A stretch of DNA of 64,000 bases. Source: Hygrocybe punicea. Its lineage: Eukaryota; Basidiomycota; Agaricomycetes; Agaricales; Hygrophoraceae. The notes below the pieces were generated by a model, which was not told the origin of the DNA, did no database searches, and saw nothing but the letters and a program-made list of their open reading frames with translations. The first letter of the stretch is position 1; the number at the start of each line of letters is the position of its first letter. Shown one piece after another: positions 24,840 to 34,932 of the stretch. The position numbers and the translations under genes were made by a program. The stretch lies in the NCBI GenBank assembly GCA_963556145.1, contig OY744471.1, forward strand, positions 4,023,590 through 4,087,589, written 5' to 3'.

Positions 24840-25530
24840 AGGTTGACCCAAATGACAGCTCTTGCTGTGGAAATGTGTTGGGGTAGGTTGACCCAGGTAC
24901 AGCTCTTCCTGGTAAATGGCTGCAGGGTAGGTCAACCTGCTATCAGCTCTGCCATGTAATGGGTTAACCTGGAGCAGCTATTGCTGGATACATGGGTTGA
25001 CCCAGGGCCGGCAGTTCTTGCAATGTAGGTTGACCTGGCTCCAGCTATTGCTGCAGGATTGGGTTACCTGGGTCACAGCTCTTGCTGCAGCACCAGGTTG
25101 ACCAGGGTCCAGCTATTGCTGTAGCACTGGGTTGACCTGGCTCCAGCTCCCGCTGCGGGGTAGGTTGACCTGGGTCCAGCTATTGCTGCAGGATCAGGTT
25201 GACCAGGTCGCAGCTCTTGCCACAGCACCGGGTTGACCTCGGTCCAGCTCCTACTGCGGGGTAGGTTGACCTGGGTCCAGCTATTGCTGCAGGATCAGGT
25301 TGACCAAGTTGCAGCTCTTGCCGCAGCACCGGGTTGACCTGGGTCCAGCTATTGCTGTAGCACTGGGTTTACCTGGGTACAGCTCCTACTGCGGGGTAGG
25401 TTGACCTGGGTCCAGCTATTGCTGTAGCACCGGGTTGACCTGGGTCCAGCAATTGCTGTGGGGCAGGTTAACCTGGCTCCAGCTCTTGCTGCAAGATTGG
25501 GTTGACCGAGGGCCAGCCACTGCTGCAATG
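24840..25530. repeat. Left-arm subterminal array of about 33-bp repeats
   Basis: Degenerate units of the pattern GGTTGACCTGGGTCCAGC followed by TATTGCTGCAGGA. About twenty units. Two alternate types (CAGCTATTGCTG and CAGCTCTTGC) form a higher-order unit of about 65 bp. Mirrored at 29430-30850. Confidence 0.85.
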
Positions 25531-26034
25531 TGGGTGCATGTTGGTCCACAGGATTCAGCCACATCCCTGTCTGCCGGCATATATTTAATGTTGACAACAC
25601 TGATGGCACTCACACCAGCTGAAGCCATTGTTTGTTGAGAAACTGCCATTTCAATAATCAGAATCTCTCTGTCTGTACATCACATATATGTCCCATGTAA
25701 TATAATTTGAAATTTAATTACTACATGCACAGGCAATAGCAACAATACAAAATTCTTCTTTTGCAACTGCCCAATGTCTCCTCCTTAGCCTCAGCTTGTA
25801 CAGACACTCATTATGCCCAATCACAATCTTTACCAACCTCAGAACCCACCCCACTTGGAATATTGTGCTTTTTATTTAATCTTACTCAATTCCCAATTTG
25901 AATCTATATCACCTCATTACTCCTTAAAATGAAAATCTAAATTTAATGACTATTCTATCCAGATACATAATTAAACTACCAAGGGCAGGAGGCAGGTGGG
26001 AGGAAGGTAGGTGGGTGTGGAGTGGGAGGAAGGT

Positions 26035-26345
26035 GGCAGTGGCAGTGGGAGGTGGGAGTGGGAGTGGGAGTGGGAGTGGGAGTGGGAATGGGACAAGGTG
26101 TAAGGAGGGAGGGGAGGAGGGAAGGGCAGCAGGGAGAGGGAGAGGGAGAGGGAGAGAGAGAGAGAGGGAAAGACAGAGGGAGAGGGAGAGGGAGAGAGAG
26201 GGAAAGAGAGAGGGAGAGGGAGAGGCAGAGGCAGAGGCAGAGGCAGAGGCAGAGGCAGAGGCAGAGGGAGAGGGAGAGGAGAGGCAGAGGGAGAGGGAGA
26301 GGGAGGGAGAGGGAGAGGGAGAGGGAGAGGGAGGAGGAGTGGGAG
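26035..26345. repeat. Left-arm GGGAGT and GGGAGA/GGCAGA simple repeats
   Basis: Runs of (GGGAGT)n, then (GGGAGA)n and (GGCAGA)n. They lie just past the 3' end of the acidic-protein exon and are mirrored at 28725-28930. Open frames here on both strands reflect composition. Confidence 0.85.
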
Positions 26346-26361
26346 GATGGGTGGGATGTAC

Positions 26362-27380
26362 ATACCTCTGTCGTTCCTGTCGTCCTCGCCCTCGTCATCT
26401 GCTTCTCCGCCGTCCTCGTCCTCGTCGTCTTCGTCTTCCCCTCCGCCGTCCTTGTCTTCGTCTTCCCCTCCGCCGTCCTTGTCTTCGTCTTCCCCTCCGC
26501 CGTCCTTGTCTTCGTCTTCCCCTCCGCCGTCCTTGTCTTCGTCTTCCCCTCCGCCGTCCTTGTCTTCGTCTTCCCCTCCGCCGTCCTTGTCTTCGTCTTC
26601 CCCTCCGCCGTCCTTGTCTTCGTCTTCCCCTCCGCCGTCCTTGTCTTCGTCTTCCCCTCCGCCGTCCTTGTCTTCGTCGTCTTCATCTGCGTCTCCGCCG
26701 TTGTCATCCCTGCTGTCCCCGTCCCTGTCGTTCCCGTTCCCGTCGTTCTCGTTGTCGTCATGGTTGTCGTTGTCATTGCCATCCGCATCTCCATCCCCGT
26801 CCTCGTCCTCGTCGTCCCCTGGATGGTTTTCGTCATCCCCCTGATGGTCGTCGTTGTCTCCGTCGTCCTGTCGTCCCGTCGCTATCCGTCTTTGTCCCCG
26901 TTGTCGTCCTCTGGCTGGCCGTCTGCGTCCTCGTGGTCTCTGTCCTCGTCGTTGCCGCTGTGGTTGTCTCGGCAATCTGTCCTGGCCAGGAGCATCCTCG
27001 TACCCGGCCTCGCGGCCTCGTTTACGCCATCCTCGAGGTGGCCGTTTTCGTCTGCTTCCGTTCTGTTTGCTGGCGTGTTGTGTTCTGCTGTTGGGTGTTC
27101 GGATTCGCCTGTTTGGCGTGGGGTAGCTGCAAAAGGTCAACAATTAGCAAAGAATACAAAAAAGTTAAAGTCAGAAATTTACCTCGGGTGCTCCTCTGCA
27201 CCCGTCTCCCGTTGTTGACACGTTGTTGAAAACAACGAGTCGAAGCTTGAACTCGCGCGGGAAAGCCAACCAGCAGTTGCCGCTTTCCCAAACGGGTTCG
27301 AGTTGCCAAACATGGAAGTGTGGCTGAAGCTTTTGAATCTTCTGGCATGCACAACAATGCATGCATACCCAAAGTGAGAT
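26362..27380 (-). CDS. Acidic repeat protein gene, left-arm copy
   Basis: Read on the minus strand, outward from the element centre. A basic first exon (about 27300-27180, blocks LGKR and VFNNVS) ends at a GAG/GTAAAT donor near 27180; an intron of about 55 nt ends CTTTTGCAG near 27130; exon 2 starts basic (R/Q/G-rich) and becomes D/E/N-rich, with nine DKDGGG copies encoded by a 27-bp minisatellite (26443-26690), ending at an AG/GTATGT donor near 26365. The right arm holds the homologous gene with an intron at the same place and three copies. Start codon and 3' exon are not identified. Function unknown; acidic tails of this kind occur in histone-binding and nucleolar proteins, but no domain supports that here. 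Confidence 0.4.
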
Positions 27381-28000
27381 CCTCAAAAGATGTAAATATA
27401 GTATACCTACTCTCATGTCAATTTTTGTATTTTATTCGGCCCTGCATCAAGAGCTATTCACAATTTATTCCATTTCCTCTGCCAGAATTGGACCTTGAAT
27501 GATATAACTTTGTCTTAAAAATTTGAAATTAATCTAATGAGTACTTATTCAAGTACTCATTGTTGTACACATAAGTGCCTGGTTGTTGATGGGCCCGGAC
27601 CTATGTTGCAGCGAGCAAATGCACAGAATTTTGCATTGTGGCTGACCCATCAACCGAAGTCCAAACTGCTGCTTTACTTTGAACCTGTCGTTTCTTGGCT
27701 ACAACACATGTCTGGGACACCACCAAGTGCCAGGCACTGATTATCAATACAATAGATACTTTCCATAGTAGTTTCACGATTATTCTCATATTTTTCAGAG
27801 CAATATTGGTAAAGTTGCACTTTAAGGGTCTGAATTTGGCAGGGAGGTATTAATGAATCATGGATATCTATCTATGTAGGCCACAATAAAATACAAAATT
27901 TGGGGAGGATGTAGTTAGAGGCTAATTCTATCCCTACATAGTCTTAAATGTGTTACACAGTTGTTGTGCTCCATGCAATTACACTGAGAAAAGTAAGATC
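27380..28000. other. Unique centre of the foldback element
   Basis: About 0.6 kb without repeats or a convincing gene between the two arms. It holds short open frames on both strands only. The two acidic-protein genes diverge from here, so their promoters should lie in this segment. Confidence 0.5.
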
Positions 28001-28019
28001 TTGGTGACATATAAGGCAA

Positions 28020-28705
28020 TTCGCGCCCGTTTGGGCAATTGGCAACCTCCGGCGTGGGTTCAAATCGTCGCGTAGTCCACGATGCGTCCACGAGAACGAC
28101 GACGGCAACAACATCAAGTAGAAGGTAAGTACAATTCTCAAAACTTACTATCTATTACTATGCTAACTCATAATGTTATTTTTATGTAGAAGTTGCTCAC
28201 TGCCACGCCGGGAATGCCCCACAACAGGCCATGTCACGTCAAAATCCAACTCAAGGGCTGAAACGACAGATAGCAGGCAATGACGACGACAAAGACGACA
28301 AGCGCAGAGACGGCCAGCCAGGTGACGACGATGGGATGGAGAGGGATAGTGACGGGACGACAGGACAATGGAGACGACGACGACCGTCAGGGGGATGACG
28401 AAAACCATCCAGGGGATGACGAGGATGAGGACAGGGACGGAGACGCGGATGGCGACGACAACGACAACCATGACGACAACGAGAACGACGGGAACGGGAA
28501 CGACAGGGACAGGGACGGCAGGGATGACAACGGCGGAGACGCAGACGAAGACGACGAAGACAAGGACGGTGGAGGGGAAGACGAAGACAAGGACGGTGGA
28601 GGGGAAGACGAAGACAAGGACGGCGGAGGGGAAGACGAAGACGACGAGGACGAGGACGGCGGAGATGCAGATGACGAGGGCGAGGACGACAGGAACGACA
28701 GAGGT
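28020..28705 (+). CDS. Acidic repeat protein gene, right-arm copy
   Basis: Plus-strand mirror of the left-arm gene. Exon 1 (about 28030-28124, containing CGTTTGGGCAATTGGC) ends at GTAAGTAC near 28125; the intron of about 65 nt ends TTATGTAG near 28189; exon 2 runs to the AG/GTATGT donor near 28704. It encodes D/E/N-rich sequence with three DKDGGG copies (28560-28640). Exon 2 has differences near its start and no obvious long frame in exon 1, so it may be damaged. Same uncertainty over start and end as the left copy. Confidence 0.38.
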
Positions 28706-29429
28706 ATGTACATCCCACCCATCCTCCCTCTTCCTCTCCCTCTCCCTCTGCCTCTGCCTCTGCCTCTGCCTCTGCCTCTCCCTCTCCCTCTCTCTTTCCC
28801 TCTCTCTCCCTCTCCCTCTCCCTCTCCCTGCTGCCCTTCCCTCCTCCCCTCCCTCCTTACACCTTGTCCCATTCCCACTCCCACTCCCACTCCCACTCCC
28901 ACTCCCACCTCCCACTGCCACTGCCACCTTCCTCCCACTCCACACCCACCTACCTTCCTCCCACCTGCCTCCTGCCCTTGGTAGTTTAATTATGTATCTG
29001 GATAGAATAGTCATTAAATTTAGATTTTCATTTTAAGGAGTAATGAGGTGATATAGATTCAAATTGGGAATTGAGTAAGATTAAATAAAAAGCACAATAT
29101 TCCAAGTGGGGTGGGTTCTGAGGTTGGTAAAGATTGTGATTGGGCATAATGAGTGTCTGTACAAGCTGAGGCTAAGGAGGAGACATTGGGCAGTTGCAAA
29201 AGAAGAATTTTGTATTGTTGCTATTGCCTGTGCATGTAGTAATTAAATTTCAAATTATATTACATGGGACATATATGTGATGTACAGACAGAGAGATTCT
29301 GATTATTGAAATGGCAGTTTCTCAACAAACAATGGCTTCAGCTGGTGTGAGTGCCATCAGTGTTGTCAACATTAAATATATGCCGGCAGACAGGGATGTG
29401 GCTGAATCCTGTGGACCAACATGCACCCA

Positions 29430-30850
29430 CATTGCAGCAGTGGCTGGCCCTCGGTCAACCCAATCTTGCAGCAAGAGCTGGAGCCAGGTTAACCTGCCCC
29501 ACAGCAATTGCTGGACCCAGGTCAACCCGGTGCTACAGCAATAGCTGGACCCAGGTCAACCTACCCCGCAGTAGGAGCTGTACCCAGGTAAACCCAGTGC
29601 TACAGCAATAGCTGGACCCAGGTCAACCCGGTGCTGCGGCAAGAGCTGCAACTTGGTCAACCTGATCCTGCAGCAATAGCTGGACCCAGGTCAACCTACC
29701 CCGCAGTAGGAGCTGGACCGAGGTCAACCCGGTGCTGTGGCAAGAGCTGCGACCTGGTCAACCTGATCCTGCAGCAATAGCTGGACCCAGGTCAACCTAC
29801 CCCGCAGCGGGAGCTGGAGCCAGGTCAACCCAGTGCTACAGCAATATCTGGACCTGGGTCAACCCGGTGCTGCAGAAATAGCTGCACACAGGTGAACTGG
29901 GCCCTGCAGCAAGAGCTGTGACCTGGTCAACCCAATCCTGCAGCAACACCTGCAGCCAGGTCAACCTACCCCCCAGCAAGAGCTGGACATGGGTCAACCC
30001 GGTGCTGCAGCAATAGCTGCACGCAGGTGAACTGGGCCCTGCAGCAAGAGCTGCGACCTGGTCAACCCGATCCTGCAGCAATACCTGGAGCCAGGTCAAC
30101 CTACCCCACAGCAATAGCTGGACGCAGGTCAACCCAGTGCTACAGCAATAGCTGGACCCAGGTCAACCAGGTGCTGTGGCAAGAGCTGCGACCTGGTCAA
30201 TGTGATCCTGCAGCAATAGCTGGACCCAGGTCAACCTACCCCGCAGTAGGAGCTGGACCCAGGTCAACCCAGTGCTACAGCAATATCTGGACCTGGGTCA
30301 ACCCGGTGCTGCAGAAATAGCTGCACACAGGTGAACTGGGCCCTGCAGCAAGAGCTGCGACCTGGTCAACCCAATCCTGCAGCAACACCTGGAGCCAGGT
30401 CAACCTGGCACTGCAGCAAGAGCTGCGACCTGGTTAACCCAATCCTGCAGCAATACCTGGAGCCAGGTCAACCTACCCCACAGCAACAGCTGGAGCCAGG
30501 TCAACCTACCCCACATCAATAGCTGGACCCAGGTCAATCCAGTGCTCCAGCAATAGCTGGACCCTGGTCAACCTGGTGCTGCAGCAAGAGCTGTGACCCA
30601 GGTAACCCAATCCTGCAGCCATAGCTGGAGCCAGGTCAACCTACATTGCAAGAACTGCCGGCCCTGGGTCAACCCATGTATCCAGCAATAGCTGCTCCAG
30701 GTTAACCCATTACATGGCAGAGCTGATAGCAGGTTGACCTACCCTGCAGCCATTTACCAGGAAGAGCTGTACCTGGGTCAACCTACCCCAACACATTTCC
30801 ACAGCAAGAGCTGTCATTTGGGTCAACCTACCCCCGCAGCAATAACTGCG
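29430..30850. repeat. Right-arm subterminal array of about 33-bp repeats
   Basis: Complement of the left array but about twice as long (roughly forty units), built of GCTGGACCCAGGTCAACC and CAGCAATAGCTG alternations. Length difference between arms shows unequal expansion. Confidence 0.85.
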
Positions 30851-31595
30851 CTATGTGTACCTACCAATCGCAGCTCTAACTGCGATTGGGTTAACCAAAA
30901 CGACTGGGTCTACTGACTCCTCACGATTCCGCAACCATTCCTCAACCTCGACCACCATCTCTCCGCCCATCAAGAAGTCCCTCGGTTCCGTCACATCAAT
31001 TCCGTTGTCCCGGATTTCCGTCGATATTCCTCTGTAGTTCCGCTGCGTGGTATCATTAGTTCAGGTCGTTTACAAGAACGGGATCTCTTACCATGGCCCG
31101 TCGTCGTCTCACCACCCATTGCCATGCCTCGTTCTCGAATCTGTCACATACAATATCGATTCCGGCCGCGTCGACTTCTAGTAACTCGGCTACGGCGCTC
31201 TCGAAGTCTTGCCGTGTTTCCGCATCGAGATTGTTGAGGAATTTGTCGTATTCCGTCGACATCTGGCATTGGTGTTGGTGTTTCTTGGGTTTCTTGGGCT
31301 TGTTGGGGTTGTTGTCGAGATTGTTGAAAGTCGCATTGAAAAGTTTTCTTGTTTGTATTTGTTGCCCCGTCACGTGACCGTTCTTCCTTTATCCAGCCGT
31401 TTCGCCCCACCCTCTTTTAGTAGCTCCGGACCACTGCTTCCCGACGCTTCGATACCTGCCGGCTTTGATCTCGTTCACATTGTACCATCGTTTCCACCCG
31501 TTTTCGACATCTGCTCATTTATTCCCACGACCCCGGTATCTTCGTTATTTCATATGGATCGACCAGGGATGGTCTCTATCTGAGTCCTGACCGGA

Positions 31596-32215
31596 TGTAG
31601 AGGCTCCGGGCCATCTGGACCCGAATCCTCTTCATATCCCACATCGTCCCCGTCCATTCCCATTCATGTATCGTCGATTCCGCCCGATTCCGGTCCTCTC
31701 CGTCGATTCCGCTCCAGATCCCCCTCCGGAATCGTTCATACTCAAGATGCAGTGTCTCTAACGACCCGGAATCACTACGTATATAGTCATATATCATGTA
31801 TCTACGTTTCCCGTCTCCTAGTACATAGCATTCCTCCACTCCACTCCACTCCTATCAGTTACAGCCTTCGCTTGTAGTACATAGTTACTACAGCACAGGA
31901 TCACTCCCAGTAGTATAAAAGATGTACCCTTATACTACAACCAGATCATATTACACCGTATCATATCACATCCCATCATATAGAAAATACAGGTTATCGC
32001 TCCCCTTCAGTTCTATTTCTTAGTCCTCGCTTCGTATCGTCTCCATATTAGTCTTCGTACTCCACTCCCTTCACTTCCCCTCTGATCCGGAACCCTGGAT
32101 TCAGGTTGGATTGACTAGACACCTTAGAAAGACTTAACTCCTCTGATCACTTCTTAGCTGATCAACCCTTTCCGTAGATTCCTATTCCGGGTCTACAACA
32201 GAACTTGCCGTCACA
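31596..32215 (+). repeat. Element C 3' LTR
   Basis: 620 bp, same termini as the 5' copy; only two of the ten differences are decayed here. Preceded by GGATGGTCTCTAT...GACCGGA, a block also found before D and B 3' LTRs that may act as the polypurine-tract equivalent. Confidence 0.95.
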
Positions 32216-33383
32216 ACGCTCACAACTCCCTCAGCCATAAAGGCATATTCTCCATCCACGCCTGGCTACTTGACCATTTCTGGTGGCCGCACCTTGACCA
32301 CAACATTAAGTGGTACATCCAGTCTTGTCATCAGTGCCAAGTACGGCAAATGCGTTATCACCACATTCCGCCAACCATCGCTACACCGGCCTCACTCTTC
32401 CATAAAGCATACGTCAACATGATGTTTATGCCACGATCCAGTGGCTATCAATACATTGTCCAAGCCCATTGCTCCCTGTCCACTTATCCCAAGTTTCGAA
32501 TGCTACGCCGCGAGACCAGTTCAACCATCAGCACGTTCCTGTTCAAAGATATCTTATGCCGTTGGGGCGCCCTCGAAGAAATTGTTACCAACAGTGGCAA
32601 GGCCTTCATGGAAGCACTCGACTACCTTGCATCCCACTACAGTATCTGGCACATCCGCATCTCACCTTATAACTCACCAGTGAATGGACCCATCAAGCAT
32701 CATCACCCAGATGTCCGGGAGGCCATTATGACAAGTTGTGATGGGGATGAAAAGAAATGGCATACGGTAACTCATTCTGTATTTTGGGCCGAACAGGTCA
32801 CCACACACAAAAACATTGGGTACTTGTCCTACTACATCATACACAGAGTAGAGCCACTTTTTCTGTTTGACTTTGCCGAAGCTACATACATGGCTCCAAC
32901 ACAAGATGCAATGTCAATGACCGACCTCATAGTCATCCGCACCCACCAACTTCATAAATGAGACACTGACCTCGATCGAGTCAAAGAAAAACTCACCAAG
33001 TCTTGGCTCACGTCTGCCCAACAATTCAAAGAGAAATACGCAAACACAATCAAACTTTTGATTTCAAACCCGGCAACCTCATCCTCGTCTGAAACTCACG
33101 TATCAAAATGTCTCTCGATCGAAAAGCAAAGCTGCAATACTTTGGGCCCATGATTGTCATCAGGAAAACTCATGGTGAATCCTACATACTAGCCGAACTC
33201 AACGGTGCGGTTTCTAGATCCCGATTTGCCGCTTTCCGAGTCGTACCCTACCACACCCACTTGAAAATATCGATACTGTTGGATGATTTCTTACAATACC
33301 CCGATGCCAATGATACTGACTCAAGTGATCTAGATGATCCGATGTACCCACCCTCCATAGACTCCTTGCCTGACAATGATTAG
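32216..33383 (+). pseudogene. Element D pol part 2: integrase
   Basis: Continues D's pol after the ACGC duplication. The zinc finger reads HX4H (HNSLSH) and CX2C (CHQC). The catalytic core has lost all three acidic residues: YVNMM for Asp 1, TNSG for Asp 2 and IKHHH where E1 has VERPH. TGA codons occur at 32959-32961 and 33090-33092, plus a frame shift near 33040; each TGA fits CGA. The C-terminal frame ends at 33383 with an acidic tail. Inactive. Every catalytic change is a G-to-A at a CpG. Confidence 0.9.
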
Positions 33384-33568
33384 GCATTTCTTTTATTTTG
33401 TCCATTTTATATTTCTATATTTAGCTTTTATTCCTTTTCTGACAATATGACAAATGATGCGAACAGTCCCATGTCTTCAGGTGCTATCGGCTTTCCTTAG
33501 CTGGGTGAACAAGCTGAAATGTCTTTTGGATATGTACACGATTTATTTACATGGACAAATTCTTATTA
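33384..33568. other. D spacer between convergent pol and antisense gene
   Basis: 185 bp, T-rich, the shared 3' region of two convergent genes. No other feature. Confidence 0.4.
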
Positions 33569-34750
33569 TTAGAGGCAGCCGGTCTCAAAATCGTGTTTCA
33601 TCACCACCAGCATCACTGATACCCGCTCATGATCCACATGAAGCCTATTGAACTGCTGGCCAAACTGGATGAGGTGCTTATTTACCTCAGCACCCAGGGT
33701 CCCTAACTCCTCCATCAGCACTGCGAGTTGCGTGGAAATGCTCCCGAAACTTTCTATCACCCCATCAAACAGGTTGGCTCCGGAATCTGCCCTAGGCCTT
33801 TTTGTTGGCCGCTCCCCATCTGTCTCCTCCTCCTCTTCGTCCAATTCTGACTCCACCTCTTCAACTCGCCGCTTACTCATCGATGCCTGAGTGGGCCTTG
33901 TCCGGATCGGTTTAGTGGTAAAAATGAGTGGTTTCCTTGTGCCACCCGCCACCTCTTTCCCCTTACCGGTGTCCATCTTGCGTCATCCCCCACCCATCTG
34001 ATGCGTCGCATTGGTACACCTCTTCTTCAGCTTGCGGCATCATTCGCATACGTATCCCATAATGCCTTGGCACGTCTCTTGAGCTTTGACACAATTCGTG
34101 CATGCTTCCAGAGGAAAAGGCCCGGTGAACTGTAATGATGCTCAGTGATTATGAACAAATAAACCGACAAGAGGACTCACTGTTGTACCTGCCAAATCCT
34201 CAATCTTTACTCCCGGCATATCCACATCAACTAGATCAGCTGGTTGCTCTGGTGCTGGGTCGACAGGGCCCTCTTCTGATCCGACTGCGACTTAGCCCTC
34301 CAGAATCGGCCTGATCTCCTGTTCACCCACGACCGATGTGTTTGCGAGGTTTGCACAAGCTTGCCGCTCCTCGCTAATCTGCCGTCAATATGCGGCTGCC
34401 TCCCTCTCAACCCAGTCCACCTCCTGAGTCCACTACTGCATTTCCTGCTCTATCCTAAGCCTCTCCCACCTCTCCTCTGCAGCCACTCACTGTGACTCCG
34501 CCTCTGCCCATGCCTGTGTCTCTGCCAACCATCTTGCCTCCTCTTCCTGGGCAGCTGCCTCCTCATCCGCCCACCATCTAGCCTCTTCCTCTTCCTGCCT
34601 CTCTCGTTCCATCACTTCTTTCAGCCATTCTTCGACCTTGTTTGCGTACGATTGACGGTTGGCCCATAGCGGTGGCCCAGCTTGGAGTTCCACGACAATC
34701 CCGTGGTAAGCATGCTAGTGGGATGACATCAGCTATCCTAGGACACGCGT

Positions 34751-34932
34751 TGTAGAGACATCTATATCTCTGGGTACGTATTCACTCATTTTACTATATT
34801 CTCTATTTGTTCTATTATTTGTATGTAGTGGCTGTTGTAAATAGTCACAAACAAGTTGAGTTTTGGGTTTTCATCCCACTGACAACGGACTCGCACCCCG
34901 AATCCGCGCCTACCCAGGCTGCGTTCACCACA
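34751..34932 (+). repeat. Element B 5' LTR
   Basis: 182 bp, identical to the 3' copy. The element's open frame starts inside it at 34807. Confidence 0.96.

Larger units (their letters stand above)
24754..30915. mobile_element. Foldback-like element with two long inverted arms and 7-bp target duplication
   Basis: Ends CAGTAGACCCAGTCGTTTTG are inverted at 24754 and 30915, flanked by the 7-bp direct repeat ACTCCTC (24747-24753, 30916-30922). The arms are homologous for more than 2 kb each (left to about 27180, right from about 28150), so the element is a giant palindrome with a unique centre of about 1 kb. From each end inward: a unique start, an array of about 33-bp repeats, a unique AT-rich part, GA/CT-rich simple repeats, and an intron-containing gene for an acidic protein read outward. 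No transposase is recognised. Tandem-repeat arms resemble foldback elements; the 7-bp duplication does not match the usual 8-bp hAT or 9-bp Mutator lengths. Confidence 0.9.
23694..31262 (-). pseudogene. Element C antisense gene, CX2C cysteine-cluster protein, split by the foldback element
   Basis: Three exons on the minus strand: exon 1 31262-31092 (57 codons, MSTEYDKFL..., donor GTAAGA); exon 2 31042-30916 plus 24746-24325 (183 codons); exon 3 24263-23694 (190 codons). The foldback element sits in exon 2; removing it with one ACTCCTC copy restores the frame exactly (127 + 422 = 549 nt). The protein would be 429 residues with no stop. Exon 1 is acidic and helical; exon 2 holds VEEWL and a long E/A/R-rich coiled coil; exon 3 begins RIRQCDAC and carries CX2C, a lone C pair and CDRCKRLKRRC, then a basic region (KRKIVAKR) and a C-terminal coiled coil. 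This is the best-preserved member of the family shared with E1 and D. Zinc and DNA or RNA binding, and nuclear entry, are inferred from the cysteines and basic patches. Confidence 0.85.
17199..32215 (+). mobile_element. Element C: LTR retrotransposon with gag and antisense gene but no pol
   Basis: Two 620-bp LTRs (17199-17818 and 31596-32215), TGTAGAGG...GTCACA, flanked by the 4-bp repeat ACGC (17195-17198 and 32216-32219). It sits in D's integrase, between the zinc-finger lead-in and HX4H. After removing the TA-flanked element and the foldback element, C is about 4.9 kb: primer-binding site, gag, then a convergent antisense gene, and no reverse transcriptase or integrase. It is therefore non-autonomous, and its LTR starts, 2-nt spacer and primer-binding site match those of D and B, which suggests shared enzymes. 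Confidence 0.94.

Noticed and set aside
24840..25530. Regular repeats resembling a CRISPR array
   Set aside because: Units are contiguous tandem repeats without unique spacers, mirrored in the other arm, in a eukaryotic transposon.
25950..27230. Long open frames on both strands of the left foldback arm
   Set aside because: Frames through GGGAGA and CCGCC runs come from simple repeats; only the minus-strand acidic frame bounded by splice signals was kept.
28005..28095. tRNA-like stretch with GGGTTCAAATC
   Set aside because: The T-loop-like sequence has no matching stem or acceptor arm, and the region is homologous to the coding exon in the other arm.
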